From CBDCGJ01 sp965238305 (GTDB taxonomy: Bacteria; Pseudomonadota; Alphaproteobacteria; GCA-2731375), in assembly GCA_965238305.1 (NCBI GenBank), contig CBDEHK010000001.1, positions 1,798,001-1,862,000 of the forward strand: a DNA stretch of 64,000 nucleotides, given 5' to 3'. This document shows, piece after piece, positions 8,848 to 17,320 of this stretch (position 1 is the stretch's first letter; every line of letters begins with the position of its first letter). The position numbers and the translations under genes are program-made. A model generated the notes under the pieces. It searched no databases, was not told the DNA's origin, and worked only from the letters and a program-made list of their open reading frames with translations.

Positions 8848-9141
8848 TTATGAAGATACTGTTGCCAGCGCTCGCTGCAGATCATCGGCATTCATAACGG
8901 GTTTGAACTCGACTTCGGCGTTGAGGTTGTGAAACAGCTGTTCCACGACCTGCGGAATTTCAGCGGGGTCAGCCATATCAAATACCAACATACCAGCTCG
9001 TTTGCCGTCTTCAGCAAAAAAATAAGCTGCCTCGGGCTTTACCTGCTCCATAAGCGCTTCAATGGTCGCTGCCAGTGACCCGTCTTTGATCGCTTGATTA
9101 CCCTGCTCTACAGGTACCGTCCAGCTAAGCATTGTACGCAT
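8848..9141 (-). CDS. Small conserved-looking protein, ferredoxin-like/Dabb-type (97 aa)
   Basis: I start it at ATG 9141 because GGGAGG lies at ideal distance upstream; the longer reading to 9225 is unlikely. The product has no signal peptide. The pattern is a beta strand (MLSWTVPV), a helix ending in LMEQVKPEAAYFF, a strand GMLVFDMAD, a helix IPQVVEQLFHNL and a last strand VEFKPVM. This suggests a small alpha/beta-barrel domain like DUF3303 or stress-responsive Dabb proteins. I cannot name a function. It lies just downstream of the GMC oxidoreductase pair on the same strand, 154 bp away. Confidence 0.7.
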   Translation of the reverse strand: MRTMLSWTVPVEQGNQAIKDGSLAATIEALMEQVKPEAAYFFAEDGKRAGMLVFDMADPAEIPQVVEQLFHNLNAEVEFKPVMNADDLQRALATVSS

Positions 9142-9295
9142 GTCGTCCTCCCTGTTTTTGTCTGCGCTTAGAATATCAGACAAATCCTGTACAGTGTAGT
9201 TGATATCCGCTGAGCGGTTCATCAAGCCTTATTGTTGCCGCTTCCGCAGCAGCGTTGCTGGTTTGGCCACAATCAAACCTGAAATCGGTCGAGCT

Positions 9296-9754
9296 TCAAG
9301 TCGTTTTGCGGTAAAACGCTTGCCGTTCGCGCACCGGATTTAGCAGTGACCAGTCGCCTTGTTTGACCTCAAATCCTTTCGGGAATGGGGGGCGAACTTC
9401 CATATCGAGGGCGGCCATCACCCGGTCGTCGCGATAGTAACACTGTACCGCAATCGTGGCGATCATGCTGGCGGCTTCCCCATGGTTCTGGCGAAATTCA
9501 ACGACCAGTCCGTCTCGTTCGATGGGCGATAGATCTAAAAATTTGCTGTCGTGATTGGCCAGCGCAAGATCGTCCAAAACGGCCAATATTTGTTGTACCA
9601 TGTCACCATGGTTTGCCGCTGTCGCTAGAATGTCAGTAAAGATGAGGGCGTCGCCGGCGCTCGGCATCGCGAACTCGTCACTTGCCGGAATGATCATATC
9701 GACGAGGATGTTGAAGGCCGCGAGCTCGGCTTCCGTGAAGTTATTATCCGACAT
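9296..9754 (-). CDS. Gluconate 2-dehydrogenase subunit 3-like protein
   Basis: 152 residues. The start FTEAELAAFNILVDMIIPASD and the later short helices match the small gamma subunit that accompanies membrane GMC dehydrogenases (gluconate 2-dehydrogenase subunit 3 family). Such subunits often bear a Tat signal; here I see none, so export, if any, is not shown. It starts 13 bp after the stop of the large flavoprotein gene, the usual pairing. No cytochrome c subunit follows, so the electron acceptor is open. Confidence 0.8.
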   Translation of the reverse strand: MSDNNFTEAELAAFNILVDMIIPASDEFAMPSAGDALIFTDILATAANHGDMVQQILAVLDDLALANHDSKFLDLSPIERDGLVVEFRQNHGEAASMIATIAVQCYYRDDRVMAALDMEVRPPFPKGFEVKQGDWSLLNPVRERQAFYRKTT

Positions 9755-9767
9755 ATTTCTCTCACCT

Positions 9768-11372
9768 TCAATCGAACAGGTTGGCTAGGCGTTGTTTCAT
9801 TTGATCGGCGACGTATAGTGCCAGGGCCTGAATGGTGCGGGTCGGATTGACCCCGGCCCCGGTGACAAAAATACTTCCGTCGATAATGAAAAGGTTCCGC
9901 ACCTCGTGGCTGCGGCCCCATTCGTTGACCACGGAACGGCTGGGATTGGTGCCCATGCGGGCGGTGCCCATCAAATGCCAGCCACCAAAACTGATCGGCG
10001 CTTCGGTGAAAATATTGCGGGCTCCGGCGGCGATCAGAACTTCGCTGCCTTTGGCCATCGCGTGGTTCATCATCTTCCAACTATTGTCGCTGATGACATA
10101 GTCCAGTTTTGGGGCCGGAATGCCGTCGCTATCAGTTAAGTTTGGATCCAGCGTCACCTGATTATGCTCTTCCGGCAGGTCTTCGCAAACTGCGACCATG
10201 CCGGCGATCCGATTGAAGGTTTCCCGAAAGGCCCTGTGATGGCCCAACCCCCAGGGAATTCTACCGCGTTGCAGCCCCGACAGGGCGGTGTTAATCGGGC
10301 CCATGCCCCGGTGAATTTCGAACGTATAACCGCGCACGAAGTCGCGCGCTTTGTCGGTCTCGTAAAATTCCTGGCTGCGGATAATTTTGTGCGGCCCTTT
10401 ATAGCCATCCAATTCCTCGTCAAACTCTCCCATGATCGAGGCATAGGGATGCAGCATTAGATTTTTGCCGACCAGACCGCTGCGATTGGCTAGGCCATTG
10501 GGAAACTGTGGCGACGTCGAGTTGAGCAACATACGCGGAGTGCCAACGCCATTGCAGGCGACAACGACGATATGGGCCTTCAACTTCTGTTCGACGCCGT
10601 CGGCATCAAAATAGATCACCCCGGTGGCCATATCGTTGTCATCGACGGTAATTTCGCGGACCCGGCAGCGGGTGCGCAATTCGACGCCACTGCGGATCGC
10701 CTGCGGCCAATAAGTAATATCGGTGCTCGCCTTGGCGCCTTGGGCGCAGCCAGCAAGGCAGGCTCCGAGATTGATGCATTTGTCCCGGCCATCGAAAGGT
10801 TTCGTCGCGATCGCGGTATCGGACGGCCACCAATGCCAGCCCAGTTTGTTGAATCCTTTGGCTAGTGCTTCGCCGGATTTGCCGAGTGGAATTGGGGCCA
10901 TCGAGACATCGTTGTTCGGTGGATTTGCCGGATCACCGGCCATACCCGACACCCCCATCATACGGTCATTCTCCGCGTAGAACGGCGCCAGAGTTTCATA
11001 ATCCAACGGCCAATCGTCGCCGATACCATCAAGGCTTTTGACCCGAAAATCGGAAGGATGGAAGCGCGGGAAATGCCCGGCATATAATATCGTCCCACCA
11101 CCAACTGCATTGAAATTAGCCACTTTTATGGGCGAATTATCTTCATTGATCGGATAATCGCTGGGCAACATTCGCACGTTTGGACTGTAGTTATAATCGC
11201 TCTGTGACCGGGCTTCCCAATCGCGCCCGGCGCTTGGATATTCCGCCGGGTTCATAAAGTCGCCTTGTTCCAAACAGACGATATGCATGCGGGTCTCCGC
11301 CAAACTCCATGCCATCGCCGCACCGGAGGCTCCAGCGCCAATAATCAGGACATCAACAGATTCGTCAGACAT
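9768..11372 (-). CDS. GMC-family FAD oxidoreductase (gluconate dehydrogenase large-subunit type)
   Basis: 534 residues with an N-terminal FAD-binding motif IIGAGASGAAMAWSLAE. The GMC C-terminal region contains GGWHLMGTARMGTNP with the catalytic-region His, then FIIDGSIFVTGAGVNPTRT closing the FAD site. Family members oxidise alcohols or sugar acids and pass electrons to cytochromes or quinone. The insert NLGACLAGCAQGAKAS is Cys-containing, as in the sugar dehydrogenase group. It forms a two-gene unit with the subunit-3-like protein downstream. The substrate cannot be told from sequence. Confidence 0.88.
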   Translation of the reverse strand: MSDESVDVLIIGAGASGAAMAWSLAETRMHIVCLEQGDFMNPAEYPSAGRDWEARSQSDYNYSPNVRMLPSDYPINEDNSPIKVANFNAVGGGTILYAGHFPRFHPSDFRVKSLDGIGDDWPLDYETLAPFYAENDRMMGVSGMAGDPANPPNNDVSMAPIPLGKSGEALAKGFNKLGWHWWPSDTAIATKPFDGRDKCINLGACLAGCAQGAKASTDITYWPQAIRSGVELRTRCRVREITVDDNDMATGVIYFDADGVEQKLKAHIVVVACNGVGTPRMLLNSTSPQFPNGLANRSGLVGKNLMLHPYASIMGEFDEELDGYKGPHKIIRSQEFYETDKARDFVRGYTFEIHRGMGPINTALSGLQRGRIPWGLGHHRAFRETFNRIAGMVAVCEDLPEEHNQVTLDPNLTDSDGIPAPKLDYVISDNSWKMMNHAMAKGSEVLIAAGARNIFTEAPISFGGWHLMGTARMGTNPSRSVVNEWGRSHEVRNLFIIDGSIFVTGAGVNPTRTIQALALYVADQMKQRLANLFD

Positions 11373-11542
11373 TTATTATCCGGTAATTGCGCACCAGAGC
11401 AGTGCATGAACGGGATCAGGTTAGCGTGAATATTTGTCTCGATACAAGCGCCGTATATAAACGTCGATTAGTAAAAGAAAGCGCGATTTGTGATCGCGAT
11501 TCTAGTAAACCTTATAAATTGAGTTCTGCCGATGATTAGAAG

Positions 11543-13048
11543 TTGGATGGTGGTTTGGTTACGGTCGATATTTTTATAATAGGTGGCGGCATCAATGGCG
11601 TCGGCATCGCCCGGGATGCGGTGGGTCGCGGCTATTCGGTGATGCTGGCAGAAAAAGATGATCTCGCCAGCGGCACCTCGTCAGGCTCGACCAAGCTAAT
11701 TCATGGTGGTCTGCGGTATCTGGAGTTTTTCCACTTCCGGCTGGTGCGCAAAGCCCTGAAAGAGCGCGAGCTGCTTTGGGCGTTGGCGCCCCATATCATC
11801 AAGCCCGTGCGATTTGTTTTGCCGCATCATAAAGGTTTGCGCCCGGCCTGGCTGCTGCGCCTGGGCCTGTTTATTTATGATCATTTGGGTGGGCGGGACC
11901 GCTTGCCAACAACCCGCAAACTGGATTTACGGCGAGATGCGGCGGGCTTGTCGTTAAAGGACGATTATCGATACGCCTTCGAATATTCTGACTGTTGGGT
12001 CGACGATGCCCGCTTGGTGGTGTTGAACGCCCGAGACGCTGCCGATCGGGGGGCGGATATTCGCACCCGCACAAAAGTGACCCATGCGCGGCGTGAAAAT
12101 GGTCGTTGGTTGGTTGAAATCGAGGACCAATTGAGCGGTGCCCAGGAAACCGTCGAGGCGCGCTTGCTGGTCAATGCCGCCGGTCCCTGGGTCGATATCG
12201 TCCTGGCCGACGCGTTGGGGGAAAACGATGTTGGCAATGTCCGCCTTGTGCGTGGCAGCCATATTGTTGTGCCGCGTCTGTTCGATCATGATCGCCCCTA
12301 TATTTTCCAGAACGAAGATGACCGCATTATTTTCGCCATTCCATATGAAGACGATTTCACGGTTGTTGGCACCACCGACAGAGAGCAGACCGAATCTCTC
12401 GATAAGATCGCCATTGATGATAGTGAAGTGGATTACCTCTGCCGCATGGCGAGTATTTATTTCAAGCAACCGGTGACCGCGGATCAGGTGGTCTGGACTT
12501 ATAGTGCGGTGCGCCCGCTCTACGCGGATGGTGCCAGCAAAGCCCAGGAAGCGACCCGGGATTATATTGTGCGAACCGAAGGCGATGCGGCGTCCGGATT
12601 ATTGTTGAATATCTTCGGTGGCAAGATCACCACCTACCGCAAGTTGGCGGAAGTCGTGATGGCGGAGGTTGAGGCTGGACTGGGCAAGCGCGGGGCCAAT
12701 TGGACGGCAACCGCGTGTTTGCCGGGTGGTGATTTCGCCATCGATTACTTCGACATTGAATTTGCCAAGTTACGGCAGGATTACCCGTTTCTGGGCGAAA
12801 ACCAGGCACGAAGACTGTGGCGCAGTTACGGGACAATGGCCCGCGAATTTTTGGTATCAGCGACGACGTTAAGTGATTTGGGTGAGCATTTCGGCGCTGA
12901 CCTCTATGCAGCGGAAGTTAGTTATCTGATGGACCGGGAATGGGCGATCGATGCTGACGACATCGTCTGTAGAAGGACTAAATTGATCCTCCGGTTAAGC
13001 GAAGATAAACGCGCGATGCTGGAGAGATTTATGGCGGCACGAAGATGA
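11543..13048 (+). CDS. glpD: Aerobic glycerol-3-phosphate dehydrogenase
   Basis: 501 residues. FAD motif FIIGGGINGVGIARDAVGRG, then LASGTSSGSTKLIHGGLRYLE, the GlpD hallmark, and later NIFGGKITTYRKLAE. The enzyme oxidises sn-glycerol-3-phosphate to dihydroxyacetone phosphate at the inner membrane and feeds quinone. There is no ATG at the front: reading starts with TTG at 11543 (or TTG 11555), with only a weak Shine-Dalgarno. No glpK, glpF or glpR lies nearby. Its stop overlaps a short enolase-superfamily-like remnant by an ATGA. Confidence 0.93.
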   Translation: MDGGLVTVDIFIIGGGINGVGIARDAVGRGYSVMLAEKDDLASGTSSGSTKLIHGGLRYLEFFHFRLVRKALKERELLWALAPHIIKPVRFVLPHHKGLRPAWLLRLGLFIYDHLGGRDRLPTTRKLDLRRDAAGLSLKDDYRYAFEYSDCWVDDARLVVLNARDAADRGADIRTRTKVTHARRENGRWLVEIEDQLSGAQETVEARLLVNAAGPWVDIVLADALGENDVGNVRLVRGSHIVVPRLFDHDRPYIFQNEDDRIIFAIPYEDDFTVVGTTDREQTESLDKIAIDDSEVDYLCRMASIYFKQPVTADQVVWTYSAVRPLYADGASKAQEATRDYIVRTEGDAASGLLLNIFGGKITTYRKLAEVVMAEVEAGLGKRGANWTATACLPGGDFAIDYFDIEFAKLRQDYPFLGENQARRLWRSYGTMAREFLVSATTLSDLGEHFGADLYAAEVSYLMDREWAIDADDIVCRRTKLILRLSEDKRAMLERFMAARR

Positions 13049-13113
13049 TGGTCAAGTCCATCGAAACCTTCAGCACCGAACTTGTCGGTTTCATCCAGGA
13101 GACGGCAGATTAG
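13048..13113 (+). pseudogene. N-terminal remnant resembling mandelate racemase/enolase-superfamily proteins
   Basis: A 21-codon reading starts at an ATGA overlap with glpD and ends at TAG. Its start, MVKSIETFSTELVGFIQ, strongly resembles the typical first strand of mandelate racemase/muconate-lactonizing family proteins, which usually begin with a K-x-IETF-x-x-EFVGFV-type motif. Nothing of the family follows in any frame. I read it as the broken 5' end of a lost sugar-acid dehydratase gene. It is short, so chance resemblance cannot be excluded. Confidence 0.4.
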
Positions 13114-13190
13114 GCGGGTCGCCCCAACAGAGCGAATTATCAGATCAGCGAATTGAACTAAGACAGTTCACCGGCGATAATTATAGCCGA

Positions 13191-13421
13191 TCACTTGTCT
13201 TCGAATGCCACGGTGGCGCCGATTTCACCGTTCAACAGGCGGCGCAGGTAAAAATTGACCAGCGGATCTTCACCATAATTGCCGACGAAAGCAGCAAACC
13301 TCTGATACGCGGCAGAATCTTTGGCTTTCAATTTTTCATAGGCGGAAAAATAGGCGGCATGCGCCGGACTACTGAAGACCTCATCCTTGCGTGGGGAAAT
13401 TTCTGTTGTCTCCAATTCCAA
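13191..13421 (-). CDS. Small unknown protein resembling the C-terminal tail of class III adenylate cyclases
   Basis: A 76-residue reading from a TTG start. The text AYFSAYEKLKAKDSAAYQ followed by DPLVNFYLRRLLNGEIG resembles the short helical tail found after the cyclase domain of CHASE2-type adenylate cyclases, where a DPL-x-x-F/Y-x-x-RL-x-x-GE pattern is common. There is no catalytic domain attached. It may be a stand-alone small protein or what remains of a cyclase gene. The start is uncertain because no ATG or good ribosome-binding site is present. Confidence 0.45.
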   Translation of the reverse strand: MELETTEISPRKDEVFSSPAHAAYFSAYEKLKAKDSAAYQRFAAFVGNYGEDPLVNFYLRRLLNGEIGATVAFEDK

Positions 13422-13473
13422 TGCTCAATACCATGAGCGCTGAGTTGATAGTGTAATACGGTGGAATTCGGAC

Positions 13474-14007
13474 ATGTCCGCTTCGGGGCGAAATATATTT
13501 TTGGTAGCGATTAGAGGCGCGGCACATATTGTGGTCCTGTCAATTTTGTTGTCGTTTGCGAGCATCGATGGTGCACTGGCTGCAGAACGACCAGTGCTCA
13601 ACATACTTTCTATCGAGAGCGATTTGCAGAGCTGTGTCTCGCGTGAGCTGGAGGTGCGCATTGATCGGGTGAAGCCGGTGAACGATTTGTCTCTGGCTAT
13701 TCCGGACCGGCATCTGGAACTGATCATGTTCTGCGAATCAATCAATGTGCAATTGCGTGATAAAGAGGGGGCTTTGACCACGGTCCCGACCTCGGCTTGT
13801 GCGTCCGTGTTATCGGAAAATCCAGGCACCAAATTCTCGCAAATGCTGTCGACGATGAAAAAGTTAAAAACACCGGTCACCGGCCTTACGCGTCGCTTGC
13901 GGGTGATCGCGACAACCGGTCAGCTGGGCCAACAATGTCGCACCATCGTCAACCAAGTTATCCCCGCTATCTTCCAATGGTTGCTGCATAGCAAAGATAC
14001 GAATTAG
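13474..14007 (+). CDS. Unknown secreted protein (177 aa)
   Basis: The first 36 residues look like a signal peptide (Arg7, hydrophobic HIVVLSILLSFASIDG, then ALA before AERP). The mature part has five Cys, including LQSCVSREL, LIMFCES, SACAS and GQQCRTI, which fits a disulfide-bonded periplasmic protein. I recognise no domain. It stands alone between a minus-strand small gene and an acyl-CoA dehydrogenase gene, 59 bp apart. Confidence 0.6.
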   Translation: MSASGRNIFLVAIRGAAHIVVLSILLSFASIDGALAAERPVLNILSIESDLQSCVSRELEVRIDRVKPVNDLSLAIPDRHLELIMFCESINVQLRDKEGALTTVPTSACASVLSENPGTKFSQMLSTMKKLKTPVTGLTRRLRVIATTGQLGQQCRTIVNQVIPAIFQWLLHSKDTN

Positions 14008-14066
14008 TCAGACCAATTCTGGTTTTCGACTGACAAGGCTGGATTGAAAGCAAAAGGACCTTCCAA

Positions 14067-15266
14067 GTGGATTTAGTATTTAGTGCGGAAGAACGCGACT
14101 TCCAACAAGATGTGCGTGAATTTTTTGAGGCAAACCTAACACCTGAAATTCGTCGGCGCAGCCGTCGATTTCCCTCTTATGTCAGTAAAGCGCAAACCGA
14201 GGAATGGCACACTATTCTGCACAAAAAGGGTTGGGTCGCGCCGGCCTGGCCGGCGGAATTTGGAGGCACTGGTTGGTCGGTGACGAAAAAGTTCCTTTAT
14301 GACGAAGAATATCAAGCCGCCGGTTGCCCGCGCCTGTCGCCCTTCGGCATGACCATGGTCGGGCCGGTGCTCTACACCTATGGCACGCAAGCGCAAAAAG
14401 ACCGTTACCTGCCCATAATTCTGTCCGGCGAAGAACTTTGGTGCCAGGGTTATTCGGAACCAGGCGCCGGCTCCGACCTCGCTAGTCTGCAAACCCGTGC
14501 CGTCCGGGACGGTGACGACTATGTGGTGAACGGGCAGAAAATTTGGACCTCGCATGCCCATCATGCCGATTGGATGTTCTGTCTGGTGCGGACCAACACG
14601 GACGTGAAACCGCAAGCCGGCATCAGCTTTCTGTTGATCGATATGACGACGCCGGGATTAACCGTGAAGCCGATCATTTCCGTCGATGGCGGTCATTATT
14701 TGAACGAGGTGTTTTTCGAGGATGTCCGGGTACCGATCGAAAACCGCATTGGGGAAGAGGATCGGGGCTGGACCTACGCCAAATTTCTGCTGGGTCATGA
14801 GCGCACTGGCATCGCTGGCGTATCAAAATCGAAAACCAAAGTGGCCCGGCTCAAGAATATTGCGGCGAGCGAACGGCAGGACGACAATCGATTGGCCGAT
14901 AATCAGGCTTTCATCCAACGGCTGAGTGCGATTGAAGTGGAATTGCAAGCGCTGGAGATCACCAATTTACGGATGATGGCGGCAGCTCGTGACGGCGCGG
15001 CGCCCGGGGCCGAAAGTTCGTTATTGAAAATTTCCGGCACGCAGATAGAGCAGGAACTGAACGAACTGGCGCTCGAAGCGCTCGGCTATTATGCCGCGGT
15101 CGTTCATGGGGAAGCACAAAACCCTGACATCAACGAAGCGCCGGTCGGCCCGGATCACGGTGTTGGTTTGATGACCGAACGCCTATTGCGCCGGGCCGCG
15201 TCTATCTATGGCGGCTCCAACGAAATTCAGAAGAACGTCATCGCTAAGGCAGTATTGGGGCTTTAG
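14067..15266 (+). CDS. Acyl-CoA dehydrogenase
   Basis: 399 residues from a GTG start. Family features are the N-terminal helical domain (FSAEERDFQQDVREFFE), QGYSEPGAGSDLASLQTRA and VVNGQKIWTSHAHHADWMF in the FAD/substrate middle domain, and RRAASIYGGSNEIQKNVIA near the C-terminus, which contacts FAD. Such enzymes introduce the alpha-beta double bond in acyl-CoA. The LGHERTGIAGV segment fits the FadE17/FadE26-like group often seen in steroid or branched-chain catabolism. Substrate unknown. It converges on the VOC gene, with a 4-bp overlap. Confidence 0.92.
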   Translation: MDLVFSAEERDFQQDVREFFEANLTPEIRRRSRRFPSYVSKAQTEEWHTILHKKGWVAPAWPAEFGGTGWSVTKKFLYDEEYQAAGCPRLSPFGMTMVGPVLYTYGTQAQKDRYLPIILSGEELWCQGYSEPGAGSDLASLQTRAVRDGDDYVVNGQKIWTSHAHHADWMFCLVRTNTDVKPQAGISFLLIDMTTPGLTVKPIISVDGGHYLNEVFFEDVRVPIENRIGEEDRGWTYAKFLLGHERTGIAGVSKSKTKVARLKNIAASERQDDNRLADNQAFIQRLSAIEVELQALEITNLRMMAAARDGAAPGAESSLLKISGTQIEQELNELALEALGYYAAVVHGEAQNPDINEAPVGPDHGVGLMTERLLRRAASIYGGSNEIQKNVIAKAVLGL

Positions 15267-16024
15267 ACCAGGCGAATGCGGGTGCCACAGACGGTGATGA
15301 TATTGCCGTCAATAACGCAACCGATCTCCAACGCTTGCGCTTTTGCACGCTCTGCATCGCTGGCTTCTAGGTCGATCCCGCCTAATCCTTCCCCGCGGCC
15401 ATCCCTGGCTTCGACGAACCGCACGGCGGCGTTTTCCAACTGCATCTCCGGTCCCAATTCGCCGTCGACGAGATCCAGTTCGGCAATTTCACTCCACCGT
15501 TGCGCCAGCCGGTCTGGATCGGCGGATTGCAATTCCGCCGCTTTGATGGCCCGAACGACGTCGGTGCGCTTGGCAGCCTGCCAGTTTGGCCCGGCCGGAT
15601 GCCATGGACCACCTGGATCATCACCGCCAATATTCCAGTCGATTTCGAAAAAGGCCCCACCGGTCGATTTTGGATGTAATTGCAGGCCGTGGAAGTCCCC
15701 ATAATCCAACTCGTTGGCGACTGGAACGGCCAGTTCGGCGATCCGTTCATCACGTGCTAACCGATCAAGGCATTGGGTGATTACCATGTAACCCCCGTCG
15801 CCCCGGCGCCGGTCCAGATAGCGCCCGGCAGCGGTGCCATCAACGGTCGGGGCGACAACTTCCAAGAATTGCTCGCCGATTGTGAGCAGTGAATTCTCCA
15901 AACCATATTTGCCAACGGCACTATCGACATAACAAACTTCCAGAGAGAATATATGTTTCAACTGTTCGATCACCGGGTCCAGTTTATTGGCGACCAAACA
16001 AATTTGCCTTAATCTCAGTTCCAC
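15263..16024 (-). CDS. VOC/glyoxalase-like domain protein
   Basis: 253 residues from a GTG start preceded by AAGGAA. The N-terminus RLRQICLVANKLDPVIEQL is a VOC beta-alpha unit. A second unit, with HGLQLHPKSTGGAFFEIDW, supplies His and Glu at positions typical of VOC metal ligands. These proteins are lyases, dioxygenases or binding modules. It probably forms an operon with the acyl-CoA-dehydrogenase-like gene upstream (28-bp gap), so they may act on the same compound. Confidence 0.75.
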   Translation of the reverse strand: MELRLRQICLVANKLDPVIEQLKHIFSLEVCYVDSAVGKYGLENSLLTIGEQFLEVVAPTVDGTAAGRYLDRRRGDGGYMVITQCLDRLARDERIAELAVPVANELDYGDFHGLQLHPKSTGGAFFEIDWNIGGDDPGGPWHPAGPNWQAAKRTDVVRAIKAAELQSADPDRLAQRWSEIAELDLVDGELGPEMQLENAAVRFVEARDGRGEGLGGIDLEASDAERAKAQALEIGCVIDGNIITVCGTRIRLV

Positions 16025-16052
16025 AACAAATTCCTTTCTGAAACGTCTGGCG

Positions 16053-17210
16053 CTAAAGGTCGCGCAGGTCGTCCGTTAAGCCGAGATAAAATTGCCCCGC
16101 CGTGTCGTAATGTTCCATTCGGCCTTGGATCTGTTGGCTAATCACATGCACGTCCTGATATCGCCGCTGCAGGGGATGATCGGTAAAAATGCCACTGGAA
16201 CCGCAAATTTGGTAAGCGATATCGACCACATCGGCAGCCATGCGGATGGCGTGGGTGGTGGCGAGACGCAGTTGCACGCGATGTTCGAGCTCCACCTTTT
16301 GATTAGCGCTGGTTAGGACCTGCCAATATTCGGCCACTGCATCATTTAGATAAGCCCGGGCCGCGCGCCAGGTGGCGTCCGCTTGACCGATTTGACGCTG
16401 TACCGCCTGTTTGTCGCGCAGCATTTTTGGGTCCAATCCGGGTTTTTTGTGACCAGCTAGTTCAACAGCCGCATCGAAACCGGCCCGTGCGGTGCCCAGT
16501 GCTGTCGCCGCAAAGCCGCAGGCGAACAGTAAATGCGTTGCGATCGAATAGAGCGGGCCGGTTTCATGCATTTTATCCTTGAAGGCGGCGCCGACATTCG
16601 CAGTCGGGATAAATTTGTCGGTAAATTCGAAACTCATGCTGCCGGTCCCGCGTAAGCCGTTGACTTGCCAGACATCGATAAATTCGACTTCACTCTGGGG
16701 GACAAAAAATTGCCGAACTTCCTTACCCCGTCCGTCCTCTCCCAAAACCCAGGCAAACGCCATGATCCAATTCGCATGCAGACAGCCGCTGGCAAAATTC
16801 CAACGACCGTTCAATAGACAACCGCCATCGCTTTCTTTAGCAGTTTGACGCGCCACCGGACCGTTGGCGACAATGGCCTGCGGATCGCCCCAGATTTTCC
16901 GACCCAGTTCCAGCGGTACCTTGCCGGCGTTGGTCGCGGCCACGGCGGCCTGATTGATGCACCAGGCAGTGCTGGCGTCGGCCCGGGCGAAGCGTTCGAC
17001 GATAACCAAATAATCCGGCAAAGCGAGTTCCCGACCGCCTAGGCTTTGTGGTACCAGCAGGCGAAATATGTCAGCCGCCGCCAACTCCTGCACCAGTTCA
17101 GGTGGCAATTGCCGTTCCGCTTCAATCTGATCGGCGAATGTTTCTGTTCGGTCCGCCAACTCCTCGACCCGGTCTAACAGCTCCTTTAGCTCGCATATTG
17201 TCTTCGTCAT
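16053..17210 (-). CDS. Acyl-CoA dehydrogenase-family flavin monooxygenase/oxidoreductase
   Basis: 385 residues with the three-domain acyl-CoA dehydrogenase fold. The C-terminal LQRRYQDVHVISQQIQGR and the N-terminal RLLVPQSLGGRELALPDYL are more typical of the HsaA/DszC-type group of flavin-dependent hydroxylases than of true acyl-CoA dehydrogenases. The catalytic Glu of acyl-CoA dehydrogenases is not evident. Family members use reduced flavin from a separate reductase; no such reductase gene lies nearby. The VOC gene follows on the same strand. Confidence 0.82.
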   Translation of the reverse strand: MTKTICELKELLDRVEELADRTETFADQIEAERQLPPELVQELAAADIFRLLVPQSLGGRELALPDYLVIVERFARADASTAWCINQAAVAATNAGKVPLELGRKIWGDPQAIVANGPVARQTAKESDGGCLLNGRWNFASGCLHANWIMAFAWVLGEDGRGKEVRQFFVPQSEVEFIDVWQVNGLRGTGSMSFEFTDKFIPTANVGAAFKDKMHETGPLYSIATHLLFACGFAATALGTARAGFDAAVELAGHKKPGLDPKMLRDKQAVQRQIGQADATWRAARAYLNDAVAEYWQVLTSANQKVELEHRVQLRLATTHAIRMAADVVDIAYQICGSSGIFTDHPLQRRYQDVHVISQQIQGRMEHYDTAGQFYLGLTDDLRDL

Positions 17211-17320
17211 TATGTTTTCCGAATTTACCGCCCTACAAACTCACAGACTTTGATGATACTCTTTGTGCACTCGGTTTCCATTTGTTATTCCATTATTTCT
17301 TCGGACAAGAGGATTTGACT

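Noticed and set aside
13425..13880. Long minus-strand frame opposite the secreted protein
   Set aside because: It is the shadow of the plus-strand gene, which has a clear signal peptide and better composition.
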